Shown one piece after another: positions 11,714 to 24,500 of a stretch of 64,000 bases of DNA. The stretch spans positions 643,193 to 707,192 of the forward strand of contig VWZF01002521.1 of NCBI GenBank assembly GCA_013396755.1, in the 5' to 3' direction. The translations under genes and the position numbers were made by a program. Position 1 is the stretch's first letter. Each line of letters opens with the position of its first letter. This DNA comes from Sclerurus mexicanus (taxonomy: Eukaryota; Chordata; Aves; Passeriformes; Furnariidae). The notes beneath the pieces were generated by a model, which was given only the letters and a program-made list of their open reading frames with translations, had not been told where the DNA came from and did not search any database.

Positions 11714-14700
11714 GTTAGTAAGCACAATTAGGGGATGTGATGGGCAGGTTTGATCTCAGGTTGATGCAACCCAATGTCTGCCTGGGTCTAAGGACAGCTG
11801 TTGCTATGCAATTCTTTCTTAAACACTCTTTTATAGGTATTTTTGCCATATTTCTGTTTGGTCTCACTTTAATTTGTGACTACAGAAATTGTATTTATCT
11901 GTAAATAATTGCTAATGTACAGGCTAGTAGAAGGGAGGCATCAAATATGTGGTTAAGAATGAGCTAACAGACCAAACATGGGATGGGGAAGAGAGGGATC
12001 TGGGTGTTATGAGTGCTGTACTAAGTCTGGGCAAGTCTGAAGATTTCAACTTCTGATGTCTCCTTCCAAAGAAGGAAGCTGGATCCTAGGTATTAGCAAT
12101 CATGACAGGGCTCTGGAAGTGTGGGTATGGTGAGCTGGTCATCCAAAGGGAGGGATGTCAGGGAGAGCCTTAGCTAGGAGCTCTCTAGGTATCATTTACC
12201 CTCCACATTAAAATGACAGTAGTGCTGTGTCCTTTGTAAAGTCATTTGAGAGCTACAAGCAGAAGCAATCACGTGAGTGCAAAATAATTCTTTTATTATG
12301 TACTAATTCTTTTATTATATACTTTAATTAGTTATCAATTACAGTCATTAAAAATTAACCAAAAATCTGTTATTCATAAAAAACCCTATCAGCTGTAACT
12401 GGTGTCATAATTACAATTACCCTCTACTCACAGGAATTAGAGTTTCCTGAAATTTGATATGTATTTCCATATAACAGACAGTTTAGCATGAATATGTTCT
12501 TAAAGTACACATGTAAAACAAGAAGTATTTTTAATCCTAGTTGACCAAGAACTTCAGCTTCTTGTCAGTTCCCAGATTTATACTTGCAATGAACTATGAA
12601 GGAGTTGACTGTCAGTCTAAATATTCAATTAGAGCATCGTAGAATGCATTAATACTGCAGTGTTCAAAGTACTGTCATAACACATGGCGTCACTAAGATA
12701 AAGAAAAGGAGTATTTTTTGAGATTGGGTATATTCACGTTACTAATAAAATAGAGAGAAAACAAACAATACTAGTAAAAATACATGCAGTGGTGGGACAA
12801 AGTTGGTTAAAGGACAGGTACAAGGTTGTACCACCTCCACAGGGTCCCTCTGTAGGCAGTTGATAGATTGGGTCTCCTCTGGAGGACAATTGAAAGCAGA
12901 ACCTGTTCCTAATGCACAGAAGTCACCCTGAGAATCCCCTCTCTCTGCTGAGTGCATTGAACCCTTAACACTTGCCACAAGAGTATAAATGAGCAATTAA
13001 TGTATGCTCAGAAACATCAAAAGCAAAACAAGAGTAGGCTTCCTGGGTGCTTTCCTAAGTGGGGTCACTAAGACTCAGATCATGCTAACTTCAGTGGCCA
13101 CATTGCTAAGCTCAAGCCTCTGGATCTCGGTCTGGGGTCAGTCGTGCTCCTCATGGTGCTGTTGCTCTCCATTATTCACCATCCTCTCCTTTGTTGTTAT
13201 CATAAGCAGGCAGCATACGAGGCAGAGGGCGAGGTGCAGCCGGCAACAGAGCCCCAGGCCCCAGGGGCTCCTACCTGGGAGGATACTCTGCTGGCCGTGG
13301 AATCTACAGCAGGTACCATGAAGGCAAAGGAAAACAGCAAGAGAAAGGATACGAGCTGGTTCCCAACTTGGAGTTACCTGCGGTCAATCCCGTGGCCATT
13401 AAGCCTGGTGCAGGTTAGTACGTGCAAGGAGGGAAGGAAAGCAAGGGTGGCAGGCAAGCCCTCACTCCAAGCCGTCTGTCAAGCATGCAATGACCCCTCC
13501 AGGGCCAGCCCACAACTGTGGCAGTGGGAACGGCCCCAGAGCTGGGGCTCAGCACTCGCCTGTGCTGGATGCCTCCAGGCCCTGGCCAGGCTTTAGTCAA
13601 ACAAGCGGCACACAGTGGGGTAGGGGACAGGATCATCTGGGAACTTTCAGGCCACACTAAAAAGGCTGAAGCAATGCCCACTCCTCCCGTTCTCTTTTGC
13701 ACCTCCTCAGGAGGAAACGGACTTTCCATCTAGTCATGTACACTACAGCATGGGGACTAAGAGCAATCCTCCTCTCTTTTAGTGTCTTCAATGCTAATTT
13801 CACTCTAGGAGATTCCTATCCTCGATTTTCAGCCAGGCCAGAGCTCTCCCCTGTTGAGTGTGTATTTCTCCAATGCTGTAAGGCTGGGAAAAGGACCTGG
13901 GGCTTTCCCATTGCAGGAAAATCCCTGGCTAAGGCAAGTTCCTCCCCCACCATCAGCAGCTGTGGTGAGCCAGACCAAGGGCTGAGGCAGGGATTGCCCC
14001 CTTCTGCCTCTTTCTCAGCTGAGTATCCAGCCCTTGCCATTCCCAAGTGAAGAAGGCCAAAGATCTGCAATTCCTCAGGAACCTGTTTGGAAATATTTTT
14101 ATTTGGAAAATTAGCCTGAGGAAGAGGGTCCTTGCAGGTGATGGGGACAAACCCTCTTGCAAAAGTCCTCATGTATTCTTCTTATTCCTCGTTCCATGTA
14201 AACTGTAACTGCAGGATCTAGGTGATGTTTAATAATAGACCTACAGTGGTTTCCCAAAACATGCTCCATACTGTCAGTAAAAACTACAGTAAAAACTTGC
14301 ATCTAATGAAGGCTGTGAAAAGTTCTTTGTAACAGCTCGGTGAGACAATGTGAGAAGTCTAGAGACAAGGAAAGGTTGTTAAGATTAGAGATATTTCCAA
14401 AGACAGATCAGACTTCCTGAGAAAACTACCCACTCACACTCAGAAAATATTACCACTATGTGTGTTTCCAAAGATACTTCAGGAATTCCAGATATTACTA
14501 AAGGACGCTTGAAAGGTGATCTTTGAAATGCATGCCTGTTAGTGGTGTCTGTGTTTCATTTGACTGCCAAACAAAAGCTTGAACTTCAAGTGTAAATGTT
14601 TCTATACTTGAAGCATGCTGAGATTCAGATTTTTTTTATCAGACCTTCTCCCCTCATATGGTTCCAGCACAGCCTTTGAACACAGAAGTACCTGGTCTGT

Positions 14701-17096
14701 TTTCCCCAACCAGGTCAGCTGATCTAGTAAGAGGTACCACATGCAAAACTTACCTCTGTTGTGAAGAGGTTATGACTCTGAAAGCACATTACCAGAACAG
14801 AGGAGTAAAGATGTACAGACTCTGCAGTTTCCTACCTACTATCTAGAACAACCTTAAAGCTCATTTCTTTGCAAATGGTGAGAAAACTCCTGAGAGATCA
14901 TCCCAATATCCCAGCTGTTTGTTACTGCTTCTCTGCCAGAGGTTACTGCAAAATAAAGCATGTGAAGTCTTGGCCTTTGCCTGTTACCCAGGATATTTAA
15001 ACCAGAGATAAAACTGGTTTGAGCTGACTGGGTAGACTTGGTGTAAAGGAACTGGAAAACCTAATGAGTACAGGTCTCTGTTTGAGGTAGTCCACTGGCA
15101 GAGGAAACATCTCTGCTTGAAAGCTATCTGATCAGCTGCTTTTTTGTGGCAGTCTTCAGGATGAAAACAAAGAGTACTGCTTTCTGACATCTCCTTTCAA
15201 CAGGCAGAATTGCACACTTCCACATTGCAAAGTTTCATTGCACTGAAAGAAACCCATGTGCATATTTGGCTTCATTTCTGACTTACTGGTTGCACCTCCA
15301 TAGGTGTCAATATTACCTCTTAGTCCATTATTTATTGATTACTGTGTTTTCCTTGTGAATAATCTTACTGCTAAAAGGTGCAGAAGCTGAATGCTGTAGG
15401 AAGTGTGCAATATGAGGCAATGATGGAAATCATAGCATCATAGAATAGTTTGGATTGGAAGAAACCTTAAAGATCAACTAATCCAACACCCCTGTCATGG
15501 ACAGGGATGTCTTCTACTAGGTCAGGTTGATCAAAGACTCATCCAACCTGAACTTGCTTGGTTTTGTTTGTTTTGGTTTGGTTTTGGGGGTTGTTTTGTT
15601 GCCTTTTTTGTTTGTTTGGGGTTTTGTTTGGTTGATTAAATAGATTGATCTTGTAGCAGACACATGGGATAAAAGATATTTAGCCAAACTAGTCCTGGAA
15701 AGTGCATAATAGTAAATGAGTTGGTATTTCACAGAGGTGGCTAAAGGAAGGTTTATAAACCAGACCAGTTGCTGCCTGTAATTTCTGCAGTAGAAACCAC
15801 ATTTTTCTGTCCTGGAACAGCTCTTCCTATGGCAGCTACATATCCCTTGATCTCAACAGCTGGAGCAGGGACCCCACTGAGATACTACATGCTCCTACCT
15901 GTCCTTGCGCTTAGGCCACACTCTTGGTCAGGGGACAGGACAGCAGTGGTCAGAAGGGGCTATGTAAATCTGGGTTGCAGCTCCCAGTCCCCAGCAGGAC
16001 TGACCCTAGGACACGCATGCTAGGAGCATGGAGGAGATTGCTGGACCAAGCAGTCAGCACTGAGCCTGTCACTATGCATCAGCCACAGTGCTCCCACCCA
16101 TGGGGAGAGCAGAGGTTCCCCAGATCTCCTGCCTGCACATGAGACTGGATAAAAATAGCACAGGACTGCTGCTGGAGAGTTTGCACAGCTGGGAGGGAGC
16201 GCTCTTTGAGATGAGGTCCTGGAAACTCTCTCCCAATGCATCTGATAATGTCTGGTCTCTCCTAGTGGCCATCCCTGCCATCGGTGCCCAGTACTCCATG
16301 TTTCAGGCTGCACCACCAGCCAAGATGATGGAAGATGGCAAAATCCACACTGTTGAACACATCATCAACCCTATAGCTGTTCAGCAGGACCCAGCTAGTG
16401 CAGCAGCTGCTGCAGCAGCCGCAGCTGCAGCCGTAATTCCAGCTGTCTCAACGCCTCCTCCCTTCCAGGTGAGTTCAGCAGAGAAGTTCTGCTTCCCATA
16501 CTTCCTGCTATGCATACCCAGTGTGGGAGGAAAGACTAGTCTCTTGCCCTGCATCTATTCAGGAGGTGCTGCTGAGGATGTTATGGTGCCCAACAGCCCT
16601 GCAGTTCATCTGACCTGTCTCAGACATCTGAACACTGGGCATCTGCTTTCCCCACTATGGGGGACCCAAACTGTGAAGGAGGGAACAGCCTCCCATAATG
16701 GCATAACTCTCAATCAACGGGGCATGCACCGCCTATCCTCCCATTATTTCTTCCCCATCTAGGGGGCTTGCAGTTCAGGGTGTAGAAGCAAGATGTCACA
16801 ACAAATTAAGCACTTCTTTTGAGGTCTGGACCCTTTCCTTCCAGGGTCGCCCCATCACGCCGGTGTACACCATGGCTCCCAACGTGCAGCGGATCCCCAC
16901 AGCTGGGATTTACGGGACAAGTTATGTGCCATTCGCGGCGCCTGCTGCGGCAACAGCGACAATAGCCACGCTACAGAAGAACGCCGCCGCCGCCGCCGCT
17001 GCTGCTGCCTATGGAGGATATGCTGGCTACATCCCCCCAGCTTTCCCAGCTGCCACCATCCAGGTGCCCATCCACGACGTCTACCAGACGTACTGA
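10585..17096 (+). CDS. RBM47: RNA-binding motif protein 47, four coding exons
   Basis: Joining 10585-11713, 13207-13413, 16266-16468 and 16845-17096 gives 1791 nt, 596 aa, close to the 593 aa of human RBM47. RBM47 is a mainly nuclear hnRNP-like protein that binds mRNA, shapes splicing and stability, and in mammals is a cofactor for APOBEC1 C-to-U editing. Three RRMs lie at about 71-149 (RNP2 VFVGKI, RNP1 RGYAFVMY), 151-233 (LFIGGI, RGFAFVEY) and 246-318 (LYVRNL, RDYAFVHF). The C-terminal half has an RG-rich stretch and two alanine tracts, and ends in VYQTY. The start ATG at 10585 opens with MTAEDST, as I remember the orthologue. A1CF is the nearest paralogue; the conserved linker, the C-terminus and the neighbouring CHRNA9 favour RBM47. 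Confidence 0.97.
11714..13206 (+). other. RBM47: RBM47 intron
   Basis: GT-AG intron (gttagt to cataag). AT-rich in the middle (12280-12500). No other gene is seen within it. Confidence 0.85.
13207..13413 (+). CDS. RBM47: RBM47 RG-rich cassette exon, 69 codons
   Basis: Encodes an AGSIRGRGRG start, then GSYLGGYSAG, then the KGYELVPNLE region and VNPVAIKPGA. Length is 207 nt with phase 1 at both ends, so it can be skipped without breaking frame. Mammalian RBM47 has isoforms with and without this 69-residue segment, as I recall. Acceptor AAG at 13204-13206, donor gttagt at 13414. The RG repeats are typical RNA-binding or methylation sites. Confidence 0.93.
15427..15556 (-). mobile_element. CR1 LINE tail, minus orientation
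   Basis: Starts with aaatcatagcatcatagaat, the reverse complement of the CR1 3' terminal octamer repeat. It is followed by ggttggaagaaacct-like and gatcaactaatccaacacc sequence, the antisense of the conserved CR1 3' UTR. Only about 130 bp remain. Confidence 0.8.
15557..15642. repeat. T/G-rich low-complexity tract
   Basis: Irregular runs of TTTTG and GTTTT with short G runs. It adjoins the CR1 tail. Open frames across it are low-complexity artefacts. Confidence 0.8.
16266..16468 (+). CDS. RBM47: RBM47 third coding exon with first alanine tract
   Basis: Acceptor tctcctag at 16265, donor gtgagt at 16469, phase 1 in and phase 0 out. Encodes VAIPAIGAQYSMF, then KMMEDGKIHTVEH, a run of about 11 alanines built from mixed GCA/GCT/GCC codons, and VSTPPPFQ. 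The long frame 16088-16762 that covers it reads through intron on both sides and is not real. Confidence 0.93.
16469..16844 (+). other. RBM47: RBM47 last intron
   Basis: GT-AG intron (gtgagt to ctttccttccag), 376 bp, no other feature seen. Confidence 0.85.
16845..17096 (+). CDS. RBM47: RBM47 terminal coding exon
   Basis: Encodes GRPITPVYTMAPNVQRIPTA, a YVPFAAPA segment, a second alanine tract coded by GCC then GCT repeats (16983-17009), GGYAGYIPPA and the C-terminus DVYQTY with stop TGA at 17094-17096. The exon matches the conserved C-terminus of vertebrate RBM47. Confidence 0.95.
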   Translation, partial: GRPITPVYTMAPNVQRIPTAGIYGTSYVPFAAPAAATATIATLQKNAAAAAAAAAYGGYAGYIPPAFPAATIQVPIHDVYQTY

Positions 17097-19670
17097 GACT
17101 GATGGCAGAGGACGGTGGTGGAGAAACACACACTGAAGGAACACTTTACTATTTATGAAGAAAGAACCGTCTGCAAAAGAGTAAACATTTGGGCTTGGTA
17201 AACTGATGCAGAAAGTGAAGAATGTCATAGAAAAACATGTTTCAAATATTTTCTATGCTTGAAGGTTTCACTAACTTTTTTAGGCTATTTTTAAAATTTA
17301 ACAGGCCTATATTCATACATTTCCAAAGGACCTCAATGTATCCAGCCCACCACTGGCATGCATTTATACGCATTGTAGTGGGGTTGCATAGGGTCTTTTT
17401 TTTTTTTTTTTAGCAGTTATATTTTCAATATATTTGTGGTATGAAGGTTATTTTTTAGTAATTTCTGCACTCCAGAGATGTCTATTTTGTAGTGCCTTTA
17501 ATAATATATCAGCTATATATTAAAAAGCACATCTGAGCAGCTAGGGAAAGTTTTAACAATATATTTTGAAGAATATATTCAATATTTAAAGAATACATAC
17601 CTTAGTGTTTTGTTTCGTTTTGTTTTTTAAGAAAAAAACAACAAGTATCTTATTTAAAAATTATACTGGAAAGTGCAATTTGAAAAATGTGCAAGACCTC
17701 TGCATTTTTGTGCTGGCATTAATACAATCTGCTCATTCTTATTTGAAATCACAAGTAACCAATACTGACTAGGACAAAAAGAAAAAGAAAAAAAGCCTTC
17801 TCACACATACCTCTTCACAGTGTGATTTGCAGGCTTTTCTTAAGCAAAGGAAAGGCTCCAATTTTTTCTTAACAACTGGATTTTCTATTTATTGAAGCTA
17901 CCTGTAGTTGGAGCATGTGCAGAAACAAGTAGCTGATATTTTGTGTGAGGTGTCTTGACTTAGATCTTCATCCAGTATAAAGCCTAGGTTCTTTTTCAAC
18001 GCTCTTTATTTTATTCTTTGAAGTATATGTTGTAGTGACTGAGAATGTATGCTGCTCCTTTTACCGGGAGGATTTGCAGCATTACTTACTTATTGCTCCA
18101 TCACGTTCCATGAGAAATTTCAAAGGTACTAGGGGTAGTGGTGATACTGGAATTAGTGAAACAGGGCTAGACCCCCTCCCAGCCTCCCTTCCACTCTTAA
18201 TTCCCCTTCTCCAAAACTGGAGTTGTACATGCACATCACAGGTGGGAGCGATTAGACCCAATGATTTTAAGATATAGAGCTTGTAAATATCTTTTAATAT
18301 ACATTTTTAAAGTCATTTTATGTTGCCAATTTACATGGTATGTGGTTTGCCACAAAACAAAGACCTTTTATTGCGATATTATAAGAAAGTTTGTTTTATT
18401 AAGAAGTAAATATATTATTGCAGTGTTTTGTGGCCTGTTTAAAGGCTTTTATTTAGTAGTGCAGTGAATGTAAAATATAGTAAAATGGTAAAGAAATATC
18501 TTGCCCTTTGTATGAAGTGCATCAGCTCTGCAAACACAGCTCTGGTGACACAAGGTGCATAGCAGGGAGTCGGTAAACAATGTTCCTTACTTTTTGTGGT
18601 GTAAGTACCTACCAAAGGGGTTTTGCATTGAGTATATTTTGACAACTGAACCACTTCTAGACCATGTCCAGCTCAGTTAAGTGACCTTTTTAATACACTT
18701 CTTTTGCTTGCCTCAAAACTGAGAGGTTGTATTTTAGGTGCTCTTGCTCAGACAAGCTGAGCTCCCCTTGACCCTTAGCGAAAGCACTGTGAGGTTAACC
18801 ATTAGGTCGGACTCTGCCCCTCCACGCCCCTTCCTGGGATACTTTTATAGTCTGTACCTGCCCATCTGAAAGCCCATCCAGACCTGAGCCCCAAGGCCCT
18901 ACGCCTGTGTAGGGTGAGAGGAGGAGGTCTGGGCAAAGCCTAGGATGGGGGCAGCGGAGCCCCCAGGGGGAGGCCAGCACTGTCTCCTGCAGTCCTCCAC
19001 ATAAGGCTTTGCACGGCTCAGCCATGGGTCCTTGGGCCATGCACAAACACCCCTGGGGGCAGGAAAAGGCAGTCTAGTGCTTTGGGCCTCTGCTGGCCCC
19101 CTTACAGCCCCCCATGCCATGGCTGACCCACAGAGAAGGGAGGAAGGGTGATGGCTCCCTTCCCACTAATTCTCTCTCTGACAGCAGGACAAGAGTTCTG
19201 CTGCTCACAGAGGTGGCAGGAAGAGAAAGGAGTCAATGAGGGCAAACCCTGAGGTGCCCCAGGCCACCAGTGGGTGCTGCCTGCCAGGGCAAGAGCAGGC
19301 AGTACCCAGGGATGGAGGCAGGACCCGGGGAACGCAGACAGCCAGGTCATGCTGAGCCTCCTGCCCATGCCTGTCTTTTACACTTGCTTCTAAACCATTT
19401 CATGTACACTACTGCTGAGGTAAGTCTGATAACTTGAAATGTGAACATCTTTAGGTTAGGTTAAGAACAAACTATTCTAAGAAAAAAAGAAAAAAAATAT
19501 ATATAAAACACTGCCAGTGTGCCTTATTCTCAAGAGAGCTGATATTTTAGGTATTTTATTGTATCTCTGTTCTCTGTATTGTCAGAAGCCTCTGAGTTTA
19601 TTTAGTTCTTGCTCCATTTACGGTACATTTCTAGGATGTAGTGAATAAAGCATTCTTTAAAAGCAGAGAC
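17097..19670 (+). other. RBM47: RBM47 3' UTR (inferred)
   Basis: AT-rich sequence with ATTTA-like and TATATTT motifs after the stop codon. The first well placed AATAAA followed by a GT/T-rich stretch is at 19644-19649, giving a 3' UTR of about 2.5 kb. Shorter forms cannot be excluded. The segment 18780-19370 is unusually GC-rich within it. The 3' end is inferred from sequence only. Confidence 0.6.
19644..19649 (+). terminator. RBM47: candidate poly(A) signal AATAAA of RBM47
   Basis: AATAAA with T/G-rich sequence (tgttatttcgttg) about 20-30 bp downstream, the usual arrangement of a cleavage site. Confidence 0.55.
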
Positions 19671-20324
19671 TGTTATTTCGTTGCAACATCCCATTCTGCC
19701 AGGGCTGTGCTCTTCTCCGAGTTGGGAGGAGGGTGTTTGGGGCAGGAGGGGAGCAGGGCACTGCAGCTGGGATTCCCATGAGCTCCTGCAGGGAGGGGAG
19801 ATGAACTCTACCACTGGCTCCCCTATCCCACCACCTGCAGAGGACAGTGAATTTCCCAGCACGCATACTAGACATTCCCCCATTCTTCCAGCAGCTTCTG
19901 AACAGTCTAAATCTCTTTTGCATCCAGTTTACAGTCAGCGCCTGGATGTGAGTGGGGCTGAAGCTGGCATCCCTCTGTGCTTTCCATCCACCCAGTGCAC
20001 AAACTCCTGTAGCTCTGTTGCACGCCCTCACTGCAGGGCAGGAGCACTGGGGACTGGCCCATCCTTTTCATCTAAGCATGCTCTATGCTTCAAATGCACA
20101 AAAAGCTAAGCTGCACCTCTTGGCAATATTTGCAGTCCTCCAGAATCCCTGGCTCTTTCCTTGGTGTAAGTCCACCTCAAGAAAATTTGCTGCAAATATG
20201 GGCTCTGGGGAGAAGAGCAATGTGAGGGAGCAGAGGTAAATGACTTTACATCATTTTCCAGTAGTCCTGCTAACCAGAGAGGTCCCAGTTGCCCGTAAGG
20301 TGTCAAATCTGACATCCATGTGCA
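19671..20324. other. intergenic, nothing recognised
   Basis: Moderately GC-rich DNA between the RBM47 end and a CR1 element. Overlapping short frames on both strands look like composition effects. Confidence 0.4.
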
Positions 20325-21526
20325 AGACATGGCAGAAGAAGAAACTAGGGAACTAGCAAGGATGACCCACTTAGTGGATAAGGGAATGGCTGTGCATATT
20401 GTCTACCTTGATTTTAGTAAAGCCTTCGACACTCTCTCCCTCAACATTCTCTTGGAGAAACTGGCTTCCCATGTAATGAAGGGGCTTACTGGGTAAAAAA
20501 CTGGCTGGATGGTCAGACCCAGAGAGCAGTGGTGAATGGAATTACATCTAGCTGGAAGCTGGCCACAGTTCCACAGAGCTCATTGCTGGGACCAGTCCTG
20601 TTTAATATCTTTGCTGATGACCTGAATGAGGGGATCAAGTGCACCCTCAGTCAGTTTGCAGATGACACCAAATTGGGTGGGAATGTTGATCTGCTGGAGA
20701 GTAGGAAGGCTCTGCAGTGGGATCTGGACAGGCTGGATCTATGGGCCGAAGTCAACTGTATGAGGTTGAACATGGTGAAGTGCTGGGTCTTACGCTTGGG
20801 TCACAACAACCCCATGCAGTGCAACAGGCTTGGGGAAGAGTGGCTGGAATGTGGCCCAGCAGAAAAGGACCTGGGAGTGCTGGTCAACAGCAGCTGAATA
20901 TGAGCCAGTGTGTGCCCCAGTGGCCAAGAAGGCCAATGACCTGTATCAGAAATAGTGTGGCCAGTAGGGCCAGGGCAGTGACCATCCTCCCCCTGTACTC
21001 AGCACTGGTGAGGCCACACCTTGAACCCTCTGCTCAGTTTTGGGCCCCTCACAGCAGGAAAGACATTGAGGTGTTGGACCAAGACCAGAGAAGGGCAACA
21101 GAGCTGGTGAAGAGTCTGGAGCAAAAGTCTTATGAGGGGCAGCGGAGGGAACTGAGGTTGTTTAGCCTGGAGGCTCAAGGGAGACCTGACTGCTCTGTAC
21201 AACTGCCTGAAAGGAGGCTGCAGCCAGGCAGGGCTCTGTCTCTTCTTCCAGGTAGCAAGCAATATGACAAGAAGAAAGGGCCTCAAGTTGTGCCAGGGGA
21301 GATTTAAATTGGATATTAGGAAAAATTCCTTGACTGAAAGTGTGGTCAAGCATTGGAACAGGCTGTCTAGGGAAGTGGTGGAATCACTATTACCTAGAAG
21401 TGCTAAAAAAGCATGTGGATGTGGCACCTGGGACATAGTTTATCCGTGAACACAGGAGAGCTAAGTTAGCAGTGAGATTCAATGATCTTGGATGTCTTTT
21501 CCAACCCTAATGATTCTAGGATTCAG
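20325..21526 (+). mobile_element. CR1 LINE, C-terminal reverse transcriptase and 3' end
   Basis: Contains the CR1 blocks YLDFSKAFDTLS, SLLGPVLFNIFADDLNEGIK (catalytic FADD), QFADDTKLGG and the downstream LGVLVNSS region. The CR1 3' UTR follows, ending ggatgtcttttccaaccctaatgattctagg. Several frame changes and stops (for example a TAA within LTG-KTG near 20495) show it is inactive. The 5' part of the element is missing. Confidence 0.93.
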
Positions 21527-24500
21527 TTGAATGAGAAACAAACCACCAGCAAGCCATGGCCCTTTACAGGTGCTCAAACATGAGGCATGCCCTTCATAAA
21601 AAGCGGTGTTTTCCAAGTGAGATGAAGAACTATGCCACATAGGAATGCATTTCTGGCTCTTTCCTTTTTTCTTTTATCCAAACTACCCAAGATTAAAATT
21701 AATCTACACAGGTTTCTTTAAACATACGCTTTACAAGATAATTTCTTTATTTTCCTAGAATGCTGCTTTCTGACTTCAGTTTTGTAAGATCTTAATTAAT
21801 GATTAACTCATTGTAAGGTTGAAATATGCAAGTCATTCTCAGGATATTAACATAAATACCACCAGAGAAATGCAATTGTGCTTTCAAGATGACCTTGCTG
21901 CCTTGGGAATGTCAGGAGCTCTGCTGAGGCCTTGGGCACTGTGACAATTCAAAATGCTGCCAAGGTGATCCCATTTCCTTTTTGAATGTCTTTCTTGATG
22001 ATCTTGAAGAGTAGGCATGCACTTCCCTGACTGGTATTTTTCTAAACTGCTAAAAACCATCGTTAACTTAGTTCAGGGAACACCACCCATTAACATAACT
22101 GTGATGCAATATGAACAGATTAACATGAAATTCAAGAGCATTAGCACCACTCTGATATGGCAACATGTCATTTATTTAAACACTAGAGCTCAAAGTATAT
22201 GCTAAATGCATTTTTGATACATGCTGAACCTCATCTCCCATGTGACTGGTGTTATACCCCTAATATGTCTGGTCTGGAGGGGTCCTGAGCATCTGCTGTG
22301 TGCCAGTTAGCCACAAAACTGGACCATCATGATGATCTGTAAAATATATAAACCCCAGACCTACCTTGTAACAAGAGAAAATACCTCTGTTGTACATCTA
22401 AAAGCCAGCAAAACCCAGGTTTTATGCTTCACTGTGTCAATTAAATGCTGAATCACACTTGACTGAGTTTTAGGGCCAAGTCCTGCCAGGCAGCAAAATG
22501 GTCGGAAGGGTGTTGCAGAGAGAAGCTGCAAGCTAGGGAATAAAAAAAGGCAACTTTGTGGCACCAAGTCCTTCCCCCTTGGCACAAAGGCAGGCTGTAC
22601 CATGCAACTATGATTGTTCAAGTTGCCAAAGAGGAAAGAGACTATGGAAAGTTTTAGAAATTTGGTACTGTAGAACTATTTCCACATGAAGTATTTCCCG
22701 ACAAGCAGATGAATTAGATCAGATTTTTTTTTCTCCAGACAGAAGACCAGGACTGGAGTTCACTTGTTTCTTAATCAAAGAAGACAAGCTCTATTTCACA
22801 GTTCTCAGTCAGGCAAAACTGCAGATCCAGCATGTGGGAGGTGAGCAGTCAAGGACCCGTGTCTGTACCAGAAACCTTTATAGGGAAAAGTGCTCAGATG
22901 TGCACATGTTTGTCCCATGTGCAACAAACGGCTGCGTCTTCCCAACATAGTGACATGTCTTCATCTATATAGGCTGTGCCGGTTGATGTTTCACCTCCAT
23001 CTGCCCAAGACTCCCCACAGCCATGTTTCCCCAGGGCAATCAGAGAGTCAACATCACAAACCCTGATTGTTCCTGTGCTTCTTCATGCAACTGGTTTATA
23101 GAGTGGTTGCCACAGTGAAGAAAGCTGGGTCACTTTTCATGTTCTGGCTGACACTGTTGTGCTTTTACTTTGAAGCAAGATACACTTTTGTTCGGGATTT
23201 TTTTTTTTTACCTCTTTCCAAACACACACGGAATTTTTTGCCAGCCAGGCTGCACTTTGAGCCCATCCTTGTGTGTTTTTGCAATGTCACGGAACTTCAG
23301 CGTTAGCTCAGTCGCTGCCTGCAATACATGCACTGGTGGGAAGCAGGAAGCCACAGGTAAGCCAGAAGATCTTCATGAAGCATGAAATAAAGCCCTGCAA
23401 ACAGCCTACACAAGCCACAGGAGTGACCTCAAGCTAACCAGCAGAGAGAGAGATTCATTTAAATTGGTCAGAAACAAAACCACCATAGCCTTAGAGCAGG
23501 TCCTTTGCTCTCAGACTTTGAAGCAATAACTACGGCAAGCAATTTTCACTCGTATAACAAATCTATAGGATATGGACTAGGGTGTCTTATAGACACTTAA
23601 CAGGGCATGCAATGACAAGAGATTGCTTTTTAAACTTGTTGTGCACACAATGGCTGTACACAGGACATCCTGAGTTTCTTGAGTCTTTGACTTTTCAGCT
23701 GCTGTCCCACGCAAAAGGGCTTTCTGGCCGCATGGATAAGCTAAGTATTCCCCTAAAGTTTGGCTTCACTCCAGGTAGATGGATGCCTTGGCTTACCATC
23801 CTTTGTGCAGGACACTGAGGGACAAAATTCCGGTCAGCAGCTGCAATGGTGGCATCCAAGCAGCAATGGTACAGCTGCCGAGACCTTGGCAGAGCACTGA
23901 AACAGTGAAACCCCAGGAGCTGCTTCCAGCACAGCCAACGTGAGCCGCTGCTCGTGGAAAAAGAAATCATGGAAATCTGCTCTAATTTGTAGTTGGAAAG
24001 AAAAATCGAGTCCTGTTTGGCACCGTACTCTCTCCGAGTCCCAAACTCCTTTACACCCATTACCCTTACTCAGGAGCCAAATTGAAACATGCTGATCCAA
24101 ACCATCAACCTCCTCAGCATTGCTGGCAGGCAGGTTTTCACCAGGTCAGCCACCTTGCCTTTTCCAAAGCTCCCTGCCTGGCTTCAAGGGTGCCTAGATA
24201 CCCCAAAAACACAGGGAGCTGTGTTTCTATTCCCAAAAAAGCCTATGTGCTGCACGAGGATCTCCTGCTGAGCTCACCTAGCACCTCTCAATTTCACCAG
24301 AGTGACTGAGACCTGGACCCCCTCCCTGCAGCGTGTGTGGGGTTTTGTGGCACTCTGATTAAGTGACTTTGTTACGTTTTGGCTTTCATATCAGCTTTTC
24401 TCAGGCTGCTCTTTTTGGACTTGGGACTAGGACAGCACCATAGTCTAAAAGGATTAGATTTAAGAATAATAAATGGTACTTTAAATTTCAGTTAAGAAAA

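Larger units (their letters stand above)
13414..16265 (+). other. RBM47: RBM47 intron with CR1 tail and T/G-rich tract
   Basis: GT-AG intron (gttagt to tctcctag). It contains a CR1 3' end and a T/G-rich tract, listed separately. The open frames in it are short and unrelated to known families. Confidence 0.85.

Noticed and set aside
16088..16762. 224-codon plus-strand frame
   Set aside because: Contains the real RBM47 exon 16266-16468 but reads through both neighbouring introns.
20717..21307. 196-codon plus-strand frame overlapping the CR1 reverse transcriptase
   Set aside because: Alternative-frame reading of the CR1 element; the CR1 protein is in the neighbouring frames.
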